Assembly: GCF_000282575.1 (NCBI RefSeq)
Contig: NZ_AKJA01000015.1
Location: 97,319-161,318, forward strand
DNA from: Herbaspirillum sp. YR522
GTDB taxonomy: Bacteria > Pseudomonadota > Gammaproteobacteria > Burkholderiales > Burkholderiaceae_D
DNA length: 64,000 bases
Direction: 5' to 3'
The notes below the pieces were generated by a model, which was not told where the DNA came from, made no database searches, and saw nothing but the letters and a program-made list of their open reading frames with translations. This document shows, piece by piece, positions 17,298 through 25,118 of the stretch. Every line of letters begins with the position of its first letter. Position 1 is the first letter of the stretch. Both the position numbers and the translations under genes were made by a program.

Positions 17298-18707
17298 ATG
17301 CCAAACGATCATAAACTTTCCGCCTACAAGCCCTCCGCGCAGCGTATCAAGGCGCGCTTCGTCGCTATCTCATGGCGTGACCTGGCCGTCAGTTTCGGCC
17401 CCTTCGTGTTGCTGGTGCTGGTCGGCGCCTGGCTGGCGGTATGGCTGATCCGGCCGGCGCCGCCGTCGTCGATCACCATCGCCGCCGGTCCCGCCGACAG
17501 CAATTTCTGGCGCGTGGCCGAGCGCTATCGCACCATCCTGGCGCGCGACGGCATCCAGCTCAAGCTGGTCGAGACCGGCGGCTCGCTGGACAACCTCAAG
17601 CGCCTGGCCGACCCCGAGCAGAAGGTCGATGTCGGCTTCGTGCAGGGCGGGCTGGCCGAGAGCGTCAAGGGCAGCGATGCCCTGGTGTCGCTGGGCAGCA
17701 TCTCGTATGTGCCGGTGACGGTGTACTACCGCAGCGTGCCACGCGAGGATGGCCGGCCATCGCCGCCGCTGCGGCAATTGTCGGAGCTGGTCGGCAAGCG
17801 CATCGCCATCGGTGGCGATGGCAGCGGCTCCAGCGTACTGGCCGCTACCCTGTTGAAAGCCAACGGCGTGCAGCAGGGCGGGCGCACCGAGCTGCTCAAC
17901 CTGGGCGGCGACGAGACCGCCCAGGCGCTGACCTCGGGCAAGATCGATGCCGCCTTCCTGATGGGCGATTCGGTCTCGCTGGCCACCATCGGCAAGCTGC
18001 TGCGCGCGCCCGGCGTGCGGCTGCTCGATTTCACCCAGGCCGATGCCTATGTGCGGCGCTTTCGCTACCTCAATGCGCTCAACATGCCCATGGGGGTGTT
18101 CGACCTGGCGCGCAACCTGCCGGCGCGCGACACCAAGCTGATCGCGCCGACGGCCGAACTGGTGGCGCGCGACGACTTGCACCCGGCCCTGTCGGACCTG
18201 CTCATCGAAGCCGCCCACGAGGTGCATGGCAAGGCCAGCGTGATGCAGAAGGCCGGTGAGTTCCCGGCGCCGCTGGAGCACGAGTACCGCATCAGCGACG
18301 ATGCGGCGCGCTATTACAAGTCCGGCAAGACCCTGGTCTACCGCACCCTGCCGTTCTGGCTGGCCAGCCTGGTCGACCGCGCGCTGGTGATCGTGCTGCC
18401 GGTGATACTGCTGTTGATCCCGGGCATCCGGCTGGTGCCGATGCTGTATGGCTGGCGCATCCGCTCGCGTATCTATCGCTGGTATGGCGAACTGATCGCG
18501 CTCGAACGCGGACTGGCCCGCGACGGCGCCAACGAGCAGGCCGACACCCTGCAGCGACTCGACGAGATCGAAGTGGCGGTCAATCGCATGAAGATGCCGC
18601 TGGCCTTCGCCGACCAGTTCTATGTGCTGCGCGAGCATATCGGCTTCGTCCGGGCGCGGCTGGTGCCGCCACCGGCGGCATCGGTGGATGCGGCCGGGAT
18701 TGCCTGA
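17298..18707 (+). CDS. TAXI-family TRAP-type solute-binding protein, membrane anchored
   Basis: A 469-residue protein. An N-terminal membrane anchor (residues about 32-52) is followed by a periplasmic TAXI-type binding domain: SITIAAGPADSNFWRVAERY, LVGKRIAIGGDGSGSSVLAATLL and GKIDAAFLM are characteristic. A second hydrophobic segment (about 360-385, VIVLPVILLLIPGI) and a cytoplasmic helical tail of about 80 residues follow. This long double-anchored form, common in Burkholderiales, lacks a cleavable signal. No TRAP permease genes (dctQM) are adjacent, so it may serve a distant permease or act as a sensor. Start ATG 17298 with a weak ribosome binding site. Confidence 0.82.
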   Translation: MPNDHKLSAYKPSAQRIKARFVAISWRDLAVSFGPFVLLVLVGAWLAVWLIRPAPPSSITIAAGPADSNFWRVAERYRTILARDGIQLKLVETGGSLDNLKRLADPEQKVDVGFVQGGLAESVKGSDALVSLGSISYVPVTVYYRSVPREDGRPSPPLRQLSELVGKRIAIGGDGSGSSVLAATLLKANGVQQGGRTELLNLGGDETAQALTSGKIDAAFLMGDSVSLATIGKLLRAPGVRLLDFTQADAYVRRFRYLNALNMPMGVFDLARNLPARDTKLIAPTAELVARDDLHPALSDLLIEAAHEVHGKASVMQKAGEFPAPLEHEYRISDDAARYYKSGKTLVYRTLPFWLASLVDRALVIVLPVILLLIPGIRLVPMLYGWRIRSRIYRWYGELIALERGLARDGANEQADTLQRLDEIEVAVNRMKMPLAFADQFYVLREHIGFVRARLVPPPAASVDAAGIA

Positions 18708-18743
18708 GGGCAAGCCGTCGCGGCAAAACCACTGTATGGAAAA

Positions 18744-18763
18744 TACTGGGTATTTGTACAGTA
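18744..18763. promoter_or_regulatory. Candidate LexA (SOS) box
   Basis: TACTGGGTATTTGTACAGTA fits the TACTG-N10-CAGTA shape of LexA sites; the core CTGT-N8-ACAG is matched at seven of eight positions (CTGG instead of CTGT). It lies 48 bases upstream of the start of a small gene, a normal position for a LexA-repressed promoter. Confidence 0.5.
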
Positions 18764-18811
18764 CCTGTGCTACAGTGAAGCCTCTTAACGACAAGAAGAG
18801 GAACCACTGCC

Positions 18812-19051
18812 ATGCGCTCCATGACCCAGTTCGATCTCGCGTCCACCGCGCGTTTTGCCATCGCTTCGTCCAACCCGTCGTCGTTTTCCGTGCGCCTGGG
18901 CCGTCGCGAGATCTTCGTCTGCCGCGACAGTTACGTACGCCGCTACCGCGTCAATCCGGTGATCGAATGCAGCGCCGGCATCGAGCCGGGCCATGTCGAG
19001 ATCCTGCTGCTGCGCCGCTGGCTGGTGGTATTGTCGAAAGCCCGCATTTGA
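18812..19051 (+). CDS. Small protein of unknown function, possibly SOS-regulated
   Basis: A 79-residue, Arg-rich protein with no signal peptide or clear membrane helix (the C-terminal VEILLLRRWLVVLSKARI is amphipathic or weakly hydrophobic). AGAGGA at 18797-18802 lies 9 bases before the ATG, and a LexA-like box is found upstream. I recognise no domain; the length and the regulation recall small SOS proteins such as cell-division inhibitors, but there is no sequence support for that. A longer frame covers the same bases without comparable start signals. Confidence 0.55.
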   Translation: MRSMTQFDLASTARFAIASSNPSSFSVRLGRREIFVCRDSYVRRYRVNPVIECSAGIEPGHVEILLLRRWLVVLSKARI

Positions 19052-19164
19052 TGCGTCGTGCGCTCGACTGGCTGGTGGTGGATGGGCAAGGTCATGCCAT
19101 CCCTATCGTGCCTTCCGATACCGTTTTATCGGCTGCAGTCGCGTCATCCGTGGGCGCCAGCGCT

Positions 19165-20238
19165 TCAGGCGTGCACATCCTCGGCCTCGAAGCTCACCAG
19201 GTGCTTGACCTCGAGGCGAATGCCGATCCACTCGCCGATGGCATGATCATGGTGCGACGGCACCAGTGACACCAGGCGCTGGCCGCCATCGAGCGCCAGC
19301 GTGTAGAGAAACGCCGCTCCCCTGAACGACTTGCGCACCACCTGCGCCTTGAACGGCGAATCGTCGTCGTGGATCACGTCGTCGGCACGCAGCAGCACCG
19401 AGACCGGGCCCACCCGAGCGTTGTCGCCCGGCGGCACGGCGACGCCGCGCAGTACCCCGGCGGCGGTGTCGACCTCGATATCATCGCCACGGCGTCGGGC
19501 CTGGCCTTGCACCAGCACGCCATGGCCGATGAAGTCGGCCACGAAGCGGGTAGCGGGGCGATGGTAGAGCGTGGTGGGGGTATCCCACTGCTGCAGGTTC
19601 CCATCGCGCATCACCCCCACGACGTCGCCCACGGCAAAGGCTTCCATCTGGTCGTGGGTCACCATCAGCGCCGTGGTACCCGTACGCTTGAGGATCTCGC
19701 GCACATCGGCCGCCAGGCGCTCGCGCAATTCCACATCCAGGCTCGAGAACGGCTCGTCCAGCAGCAGCAGGCGCGGCTGCGGCGCCAGCGCCCGGGCCAG
19801 CGCCACCCGTTGTTGCTGGCCGCCGGACAGCTGGTGGGGGTACTTGCGGTGGGCATCGGGCAAGCCGACCAGCGTCAACATCGCGTCCACCGTCCGGTGG
19901 CGCTCGGCACGTGCCTGGTGGCGCAGTCCGAAGGCCACGTTGGTGGCAATGTCCAGGTGCGGAAACAGCGCGAAATCCTGGAACACCATGCCGATGCGAC
20001 GCGCTTCGGCCGCGACCCGCTGTCGGTCGCCGTCGAGCATGCGCCCATCGAGCAGGATGCGGCCGGCGGCGACCTGTTCCAATCCGGCGATGGCGCGCAG
20101 CAGGCTGGTCTTGCCGCTGCCGGATGGGCCGATCAGCACCCCCAGCGCGCCAGCCGGCAGTTGCAACGACAGGGCACACACGGCGGCGACCCGGGCACGG
20201 GGATAGCGGATGCTGACCTGATCGACTTCCAGAAACAT
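19165..20238 (-). CDS. ABC transporter ATPase, Fe3+/spermidine-type (FbpC-like)
   Basis: A 357-residue ATPase: Walker A GPSGSGKTS (37-45), Q-loop VFQDFALFPH, signature LSGGQQQR (137-144), Walker B LLLLDEP (157-163) and the switch histidine in VTHDQMEA. The C-terminal 120 residues form a TOBE/OB regulatory domain, as in FbpC, PotA and CysA. The ATG at 20238 begins the usual start; a TTG five codons earlier is possible. It is divergent from, and 50 bases away from, a two-domain Fbp-type permease gene, so the two probably make one importer for ferric iron or a similar ligand. No binding-protein gene lies next to them. Confidence 0.88.
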   Translation of the reverse strand: MFLEVDQVSIRYPRARVAAVCALSLQLPAGALGVLIGPSGSGKTSLLRAIAGLEQVAAGRILLDGRMLDGDRQRVAAEARRIGMVFQDFALFPHLDIATNVAFGLRHQARAERHRTVDAMLTLVGLPDAHRKYPHQLSGGQQQRVALARALAPQPRLLLLDEPFSSLDVELRERLAADVREILKRTGTTALMVTHDQMEAFAVGDVVGVMRDGNLQQWDTPTTLYHRPATRFVADFIGHGVLVQGQARRRGDDIEVDTAAGVLRGVAVPPGDNARVGPVSVLLRADDVIHDDDSPFKAQVVRKSFRGAAFLYTLALDGGQRLVSLVPSHHDHAIGEWIGIRLEVKHLVSFEAEDVHA

Positions 20239-20288
20239 GAGGGACTCACTCAAATGGTTACAATTCGCGTTCGCGTGAAGTTTAGCGC

Positions 20289-21935
20289 ATGCCGCCCAAC
20301 CCTCATCGTCATTGCCTGCCCATGCATCTCATCGGATTGCTCGCCGTACTCATCGCCTTGCCGCTGATCGGCATCCTGTCGGCCTGGCTGGGGCTGGACG
20401 CGGCCGGACTCGACGCCTTGCGCCAGCAGGCCGCGACGGTCCTGCCCGGTTACCTGGCCACGTCCGGCTGGCTGGCCTTGATGGTGACGCTGGGCGTGAT
20501 CGCGGTCGGCGGCGCCACCGCCGTGACGGTGGCGCTGTTCGAGTTCCCCGGCAAGCGCCTGCTGTCGTGGGCGCTGTTGTTGCCCATGGCGATGCCGGCC
20601 TACGTCTCGGCCTACGCCTACACCGACTTCCTGCAGTACGCGGGCCTGGTGCAGTCCACGTTGCGCGGCTGGTGGCCCGGCTTCAGGTTCGACGTGCGCG
20701 GCCTGCCGGGGGCCATCTTCCTGTTCGTCTTCACGCTCTATCCGTATGCCTACCTGCTGGCGCGCAACGCGCTCGGCGAGCGCGGCATGCACCTGATGGA
20801 AGCGGCGCGCATGCTGGGCACGCCCCAGCACCTGCGCATCCTGCGGGTGGCGCTACCGCTGGCGCGCCCGGCACTGGTGGCAGGCGCCGCGCTGGCGCTG
20901 ATGGAAACCCTGGCCGACTACGGCGTGGCCGCCTATTTCGGCTTGACCACCTTTACCACCGGCATCTACAAGGCCTGGATGGTCATGGACGACCGCCTGG
21001 CGGCGGCCCAGTACGCATCGGCGCTGCTGTTGTTCGTGGCCGGGCTGCTGTGGCTGGAGCGGCGCGAGCAACGCCGCATGCGTTTTGCCAGCACGCGTGG
21101 CCAGCGTGGCGGCGATGGCGCCGAGGCGCGCCTGCCGGCATTGACCGGGTCGCGCGCGATGCTGGCGTGGGCCATTTGCCTCTTGCCCATCCTGTTGGGT
21201 TTTGCGTTGCCGGTGGCGATCCTGCTGCAACTGTGGTGGGGCCAGGCCGAGGCCGTGCCCGGGGCCGGCGCCCGCTACCTGGCGTGGGTCTGGAACAGCT
21301 TTCGCTTCGGCGGTATCGCCGCCATCGTGGCGGTGGTGCTGGCACTGGCGCTGTGCTTCTCGCAGCGCGCCAGCGGCTTGCCGCGCCTGATGGCCGCGGC
21401 GCTGGCGTTCGTGGCGCGCCTGGCGGCGATGGGGTATGCGGTGCCCGGTTCGGTCGTCGCAGTCGGTATCCTGCTGCCGCTGGCCTGGTTGCAGGCGCGC
21501 TGGCCGGGCGTCGGTTGGGGCGTATTGCTCACGGCCAGTTCGGCCGGCGTGATCTACGCCTATCTGGTACGCTTCACGGCGGTCGCGGTGCAGTCGATCG
21601 ACGCCGGATACACCCGTATCGCGCCCAGTATCGACGAGGCCGCACGCACCTTGGGCAGCCCGCGCCGTGTCATCGCCTGGCGCTTGCATGTGCCGCTGCT
21701 GTGGCGCTCGCTGGCCATCGCGGCGCTGATGGTGTTTGTCGACGTGGTCAAGGAGTTGCCGGCAACCCTGTTGCTGCGTCCCTTCGACACCGACACGCTG
21801 GCCGTGATTGCCCACAACCTGGCGCGGGACGAGCGGCTGGGCGAGGCGGCGCTGCCGTCGCTGTCCATCGTCGCCGTCGGCCTGGTGCCGGTGGTACTGG
21901 TGATGCGGGCACTGGACGGCCGTCGGCGCGCTTGA
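20289..21935 (+). CDS. ABC transporter permease, ferric iron type (FbpB-like, duplicated)
   Basis: A 548-residue permease with about twelve membrane helices, made of two homologous permease halves fused in one chain as in FbpB/AfuB. Each half has an EAA loop: LMEAARMLGTPQHLRILRV with LP following (around 165-185), and SIDEAARTLGSPRRVIAWRL (around 440-460). It would form the whole membrane channel with a dimer of the divergently encoded ATPase. An alternative start is ATG 20322, at the first helix; neither has a clear ribosome binding site. The ligand is probably ferric iron, by family; no periplasmic binding protein is encoded nearby. Confidence 0.88.
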   Translation: MPPNPHRHCLPMHLIGLLAVLIALPLIGILSAWLGLDAAGLDALRQQAATVLPGYLATSGWLALMVTLGVIAVGGATAVTVALFEFPGKRLLSWALLLPMAMPAYVSAYAYTDFLQYAGLVQSTLRGWWPGFRFDVRGLPGAIFLFVFTLYPYAYLLARNALGERGMHLMEAARMLGTPQHLRILRVALPLARPALVAGAALALMETLADYGVAAYFGLTTFTTGIYKAWMVMDDRLAAAQYASALLLFVAGLLWLERREQRRMRFASTRGQRGGDGAEARLPALTGSRAMLAWAICLLPILLGFALPVAILLQLWWGQAEAVPGAGARYLAWVWNSFRFGGIAAIVAVVLALALCFSQRASGLPRLMAAALAFVARLAAMGYAVPGSVVAVGILLPLAWLQARWPGVGWGVLLTASSAGVIYAYLVRFTAVAVQSIDAGYTRIAPSIDEAARTLGSPRRVIAWRLHVPLLWRSLAIAALMVFVDVVKELPATLLLRPFDTDTLAVIAHNLARDERLGEAALPSLSIVAVGLVPVVLVMRALDGRRRA

Positions 21936-21993
21936 AAGCGCTGCCGGCAGGCCCACATGACACCCAACAATGAATGCAACCGTGGAGAACAGC

Positions 21994-23370
21994 ATGAGCC
22001 AGTACGATTTCGACCTTTTTGTCATCGGCGGTGGATCCGGCGGGGTGCGCGCGGCGCGCTTTGCCGCCCAGGCCGGCGCCCGTGTCGGCCTGGCCGAGAG
22101 TGGCGACCTGGGCGGGACCTGCGTCAATGTCGGTTGCATTCCCAAGAAGCTGATGTCGTACAGCGCGCATTTCCACCAGGAGTTCCAGGATGCGGTCGGC
22201 TACGGCTGGAGCCTGCCGGCCAGGCCCGAATTCGACTGGAACCAGTTGATCGCCAACAAGGACCGCGAGATCAAGCACTTGAACGACATCTACCTGCGCC
22301 TGCTGGAGGGCGCCAAGGTGACGCTGCATCGCGGGTTTGCCACGCTGGTCGATGCCCATACGGTGGCGGTGGGCCAGGCGCGCCTGAGCGCGGAGCACAT
22401 CCTGGTGGCCACCGGCGGCTATCCGCAGCGCCCTGACATCCCCGGCAAGGAACTGGGAATCGTGTCGGACGATTTCTTCCACCTCAAGGGCTTGCCCGCA
22501 CGCTCGGTGGTGATGGGCGGTGGCTACATCGCAGTCGAACTGGCGTCCATCCTCAACGGCCTGGGCAGCGAAGTCACCCTGGTGTATCGCGGGCAGCGCC
22601 TGCTGCGCAGCATGGATGCCGATCTCGGCGTGTTCCTGGTCGACGAACTGGCCAAGAAGGGTATCAAGGTCATCTTCGAGGCCACCATCGACGCCATCGA
22701 CGCCATCGAAGCCCCGTCCGATGGTCCGGCCGCGCTCAAGCAGGTCAGGTTGAGCAACGGCGACACGCTGCAGGCCGAGTGCGTGCTGTTCGCCACCGGG
22801 CGCGCGCCCAATACCGCCCGCCTGGGCCTGGAACAGGCGGGGGTGGCGCTGGCGGGCAACGGTGCGGTCAAGGTCAACGATGATTTCGAAAGCAGCGTGC
22901 CATCGATCCTGGCCGTGGGCGATGTGATCGACCGGGTGGCGTTGACACCGGTGGCGCTGGCCGAGGCCATGGCGGTGGTGTCGCGCCTGTTCGGCCAGGG
23001 CGAGCGGGTGATGTCCTACCGTAATATTCCCACTGCGGTATTCAGCCATCCCAATGTCGGCACGGTCGGCTTGACCGAGCAACAGGCGCGCCAGGAAGTG
23101 GGCCAGGTGAAGATCTTCAAGACCGACTTCAAGCCCCTCAAGAACACCCTGTCGGGCAACACCGAGCGTACGTTCATGAAACTGGTGGTCGATGCCGCCA
23201 GCGACCGGGTACTGGGCGTCCACATGGTCGGGCCGGACGCCGGCGAAGTGATCCAGGGTTTTGCGGTGGCCTTGCAGTGCGGCGCCACCAAGGCGCAGTT
23301 CGACCTGACCATCGGCATTCATCCGACCGGGGCCGAGGAATTCGTGACGATGCGCACGCCGGTGCCTTGA
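21994..23370 (+). CDS. gor: Glutathione-disulfide reductase
   Basis: A 458-residue flavoprotein of the pyridine nucleotide-disulfide oxidoreductase family that reduces GSSG to GSH with NADPH in the cytoplasm. FAD loop GGGSGGVRAA (12-21); redox disulfide CVNVGC (43-48); second nucleotide fold MGGGYIAVELA with the later Arg-containing YRGQRLLR that selects NADPH; FATGRAPN; and the C-terminal HPTGAEE bearing the catalytic His-Glu pair. ATG 21994 was chosen because GGAG precedes it and the protein then starts as in known enzymes. A strong bidirectional terminator follows. Confidence 0.93.
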   Translation: MSQYDFDLFVIGGGSGGVRAARFAAQAGARVGLAESGDLGGTCVNVGCIPKKLMSYSAHFHQEFQDAVGYGWSLPARPEFDWNQLIANKDREIKHLNDIYLRLLEGAKVTLHRGFATLVDAHTVAVGQARLSAEHILVATGGYPQRPDIPGKELGIVSDDFFHLKGLPARSVVMGGGYIAVELASILNGLGSEVTLVYRGQRLLRSMDADLGVFLVDELAKKGIKVIFEATIDAIDAIEAPSDGPAALKQVRLSNGDTLQAECVLFATGRAPNTARLGLEQAGVALAGNGAVKVNDDFESSVPSILAVGDVIDRVALTPVALAEAMAVVSRLFGQGERVMSYRNIPTAVFSHPNVGTVGLTEQQARQEVGQVKIFKTDFKPLKNTLSGNTERTFMKLVVDAASDRVLGVHMVGPDAGEVIQGFAVALQCGATKAQFDLTIGIHPTGAEEFVTMRTPVP

Positions 23371-23389
23371 CGCTGGTCGCTGTTGGCAT

Positions 23390-23421
23390 GCAAAACGGGG
23401 AGGCATTGCCTCCCCGTTTTG
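23390..23421. terminator. Strong bidirectional intrinsic terminator
   Basis: CAAAACGGGGAGGC, a short ATT loop and GCCTCCCCGTTTTG form a long perfect stem with A and T tracts at the base. It separates the convergent glutathione reductase and phospholipase genes and serves both. Confidence 0.9.
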
Positions 23422-23437
23422 CATTGGGTCGCAGCGC

Positions 23438-24754
23438 TCAACGCCAGAAGGCGTAACCGATGCGAAATTGTGCGCGCTCTTTCTGGTTGTAGGTCAGCAG
23501 GCTTTCGCCATAGCCGTAGAAATAGCTTGCCACCAGGTAGCCGGCGGTGCCCGGGATCAGGCGCGAGAGCGGATAAGACAATTGCGTATCGACGCTGCCG
23601 TAGTCGCTGCGGCGACCCTTGCGGATGGTGCTGGCCAGCTCCCAGCCATCGGGCTTGCCGTAGGCCAGCTTCAGGTCGAGGTGACCGCGATAGTCGCCGA
23701 TGTCGCGATTGTCACGGGTCGGCCCCAGGTAGGCATAGGCCTTGGGCGAAATGCTCAGGTGGTAATCGTTGAGATTGCCGAAGTTGACCGTGGGCTGGAC
23801 GAAATAGGTGTTGACGCTGCGCGACTGGAGGCCATCCTTGCCGTTGGATTCGTGTTCCAGGCCGGTGGCGATGCCCACCCGGCTGACCAGGCCGTTGCTG
23901 ATGCCCAGGTCGGGCAGGTAGTAGAACAGGCTGGGACGATAGCTGGTATCGCGAAACGGTGCCGATGGCGCGCCCAGGTCCCACAGCGAGAACTGGGTAT
24001 AGCCCAGGTACAGGTTGTCCAGCAGGCCGCGCGAGCGCGGGTCGTCCGGCATGAACAGCCGGAACTTGAGACTGAGCTGGAACTTGGCATTGGCATTGTC
24101 GCCGCTGTTGCCCACCGTAAAGAACATCGGCTCATGGAACGACAGCCGGTTGCCGTTGGACAGGATATCCTCGGCCGCCGGCGCCGTGGCGCTGGGCGCG
24201 GCATTGGTGCCGGGAGTCACGACCGAGGCCGACGGCGCGACCGGGGCGGTCTTGCTGCTGGAGTCGGCCAGCGGCGCATTGAGCAGGCTGGGACCCGGTT
24301 CCAGCGGCGGCTGGTTGGGGCCGGGGCGTACCACCGCCACCAGCACCGGCGAGGCGTCGATGCCGATCGGCTCGATGCGCACCATGCCGCGCAGCCGCTC
24401 GGGCAGGCTACCCTGGTAGCGCACCTTGCGGAACTCGCCCTTCTTCAGGGTGATGTCCTGGCTGCCGCTGCCTTCTACCCGGGTCAGGGCGATCTGCACC
24501 GGCGGGATCATGTCGGCCGAGGCGGCCACCAGCACCGTCGGCGGCAGCGTATAGGTGCGTTCGGGCTGTTCGTCCTCGCTCACCAGCAAGGTCAGTTCGA
24601 GCGGCTTGCTGGCATCGATGCGCTTGGGCGGTTGCAGTACCGAGATCGCCGCCTGCGACATCAGCGGCGTGACGACGGCCAGGCTGCACAGGGCAAGTGC
24701 CAGCGGGCGCGGGCGTAGTCGGGCAGCGGTAGAGAGAGACAGGGGGCGGCGCAT
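23438..24754 (-). CDS. pldA: Outer-membrane phospholipase A (OMPLA)
   Basis: A 438-residue protein with a signal peptide (cleavage after about SQAA, residue 36). Residues 37-195 form a beta-rich and Pro/Ala-rich extension longer than in enterobacterial OMPLA; the C-terminal 235 residues form the 12-stranded beta barrel, ending in the aromatic-terminated IGYAFWR. The active-site signature GLEHESNGKDG supplies His301 and Ser303, with Asn nearby, and GYTQFSLWDL matches the family's YTQ motif. The calcium-dependent enzyme hydrolyses phospholipids that leak into the outer leaflet. Monocistronic. Confidence 0.9.
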   Translation of the reverse strand: MRRPLSLSTAARLRPRPLALALCSLAVVTPLMSQAAISVLQPPKRIDASKPLELTLLVSEDEQPERTYTLPPTVLVAASADMIPPVQIALTRVEGSGSQDITLKKGEFRKVRYQGSLPERLRGMVRIEPIGIDASPVLVAVVRPGPNQPPLEPGPSLLNAPLADSSSKTAPVAPSASVVTPGTNAAPSATAPAAEDILSNGNRLSFHEPMFFTVGNSGDNANAKFQLSLKFRLFMPDDPRSRGLLDNLYLGYTQFSLWDLGAPSAPFRDTSYRPSLFYYLPDLGISNGLVSRVGIATGLEHESNGKDGLQSRSVNTYFVQPTVNFGNLNDYHLSISPKAYAYLGPTRDNRDIGDYRGHLDLKLAYGKPDGWELASTIRKGRRSDYGSVDTQLSYPLSRLIPGTAGYLVASYFYGYGESLLTYNQKERAQFRIGYAFWR

Positions 24755-25118
24755 GGTGTCCTTTTTCAGTAGTATTGTTTGGGCCGGTTGCGTCCGGGTG
24801 CGCGAGGCGTCGCGCGCCGGGGCGGCGGGGACGATGCGTGAACCGTCCCGCCATGGTGTTAAGAGATCGGTGCGCCGCGATAAAGTTGCCGCACTCGCAT
24901 CCGGCCGGCAAGCTTATTTCGATATCGATCTGACAAGGGGTATTTCCTGATTGTCGCGGCAGGGCGCCCCCTATAAGCTCTGGTTGCCTCGCGCATCGTT
25001 CTCACGGGATGGGGCAGGTTCCCCGCCGGGATGGGGCACGATGATGGCACAGTTGGCATGGGGCCGGTGTGCCGCGGCACAGTTTTCATACAACGGAGGC
25101 TCCCGCTCCGACTCGGTC
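24755..25118. other. Intergenic region with possible divergent promoters
   Basis: No gene is seen between the phospholipase and the MHYT protein genes. TTGTCG (24951-24956) and TATAAG (24972-24977), 15 bases apart, could form a promoter reading towards the MHYT gene. A GGAGG at 25095-25099 lies too far (19 bases) from the chosen start to be an ideal ribosome binding site. Confidence 0.35.

Noticed and set aside
18622..19269. 215-codon forward frame overlapping the 79-residue gene
   Set aside because: It begins inside the TAXI gene and overlaps the convergent ATPase gene, with no ribosome binding site; the 79-residue frame has proper start signals.
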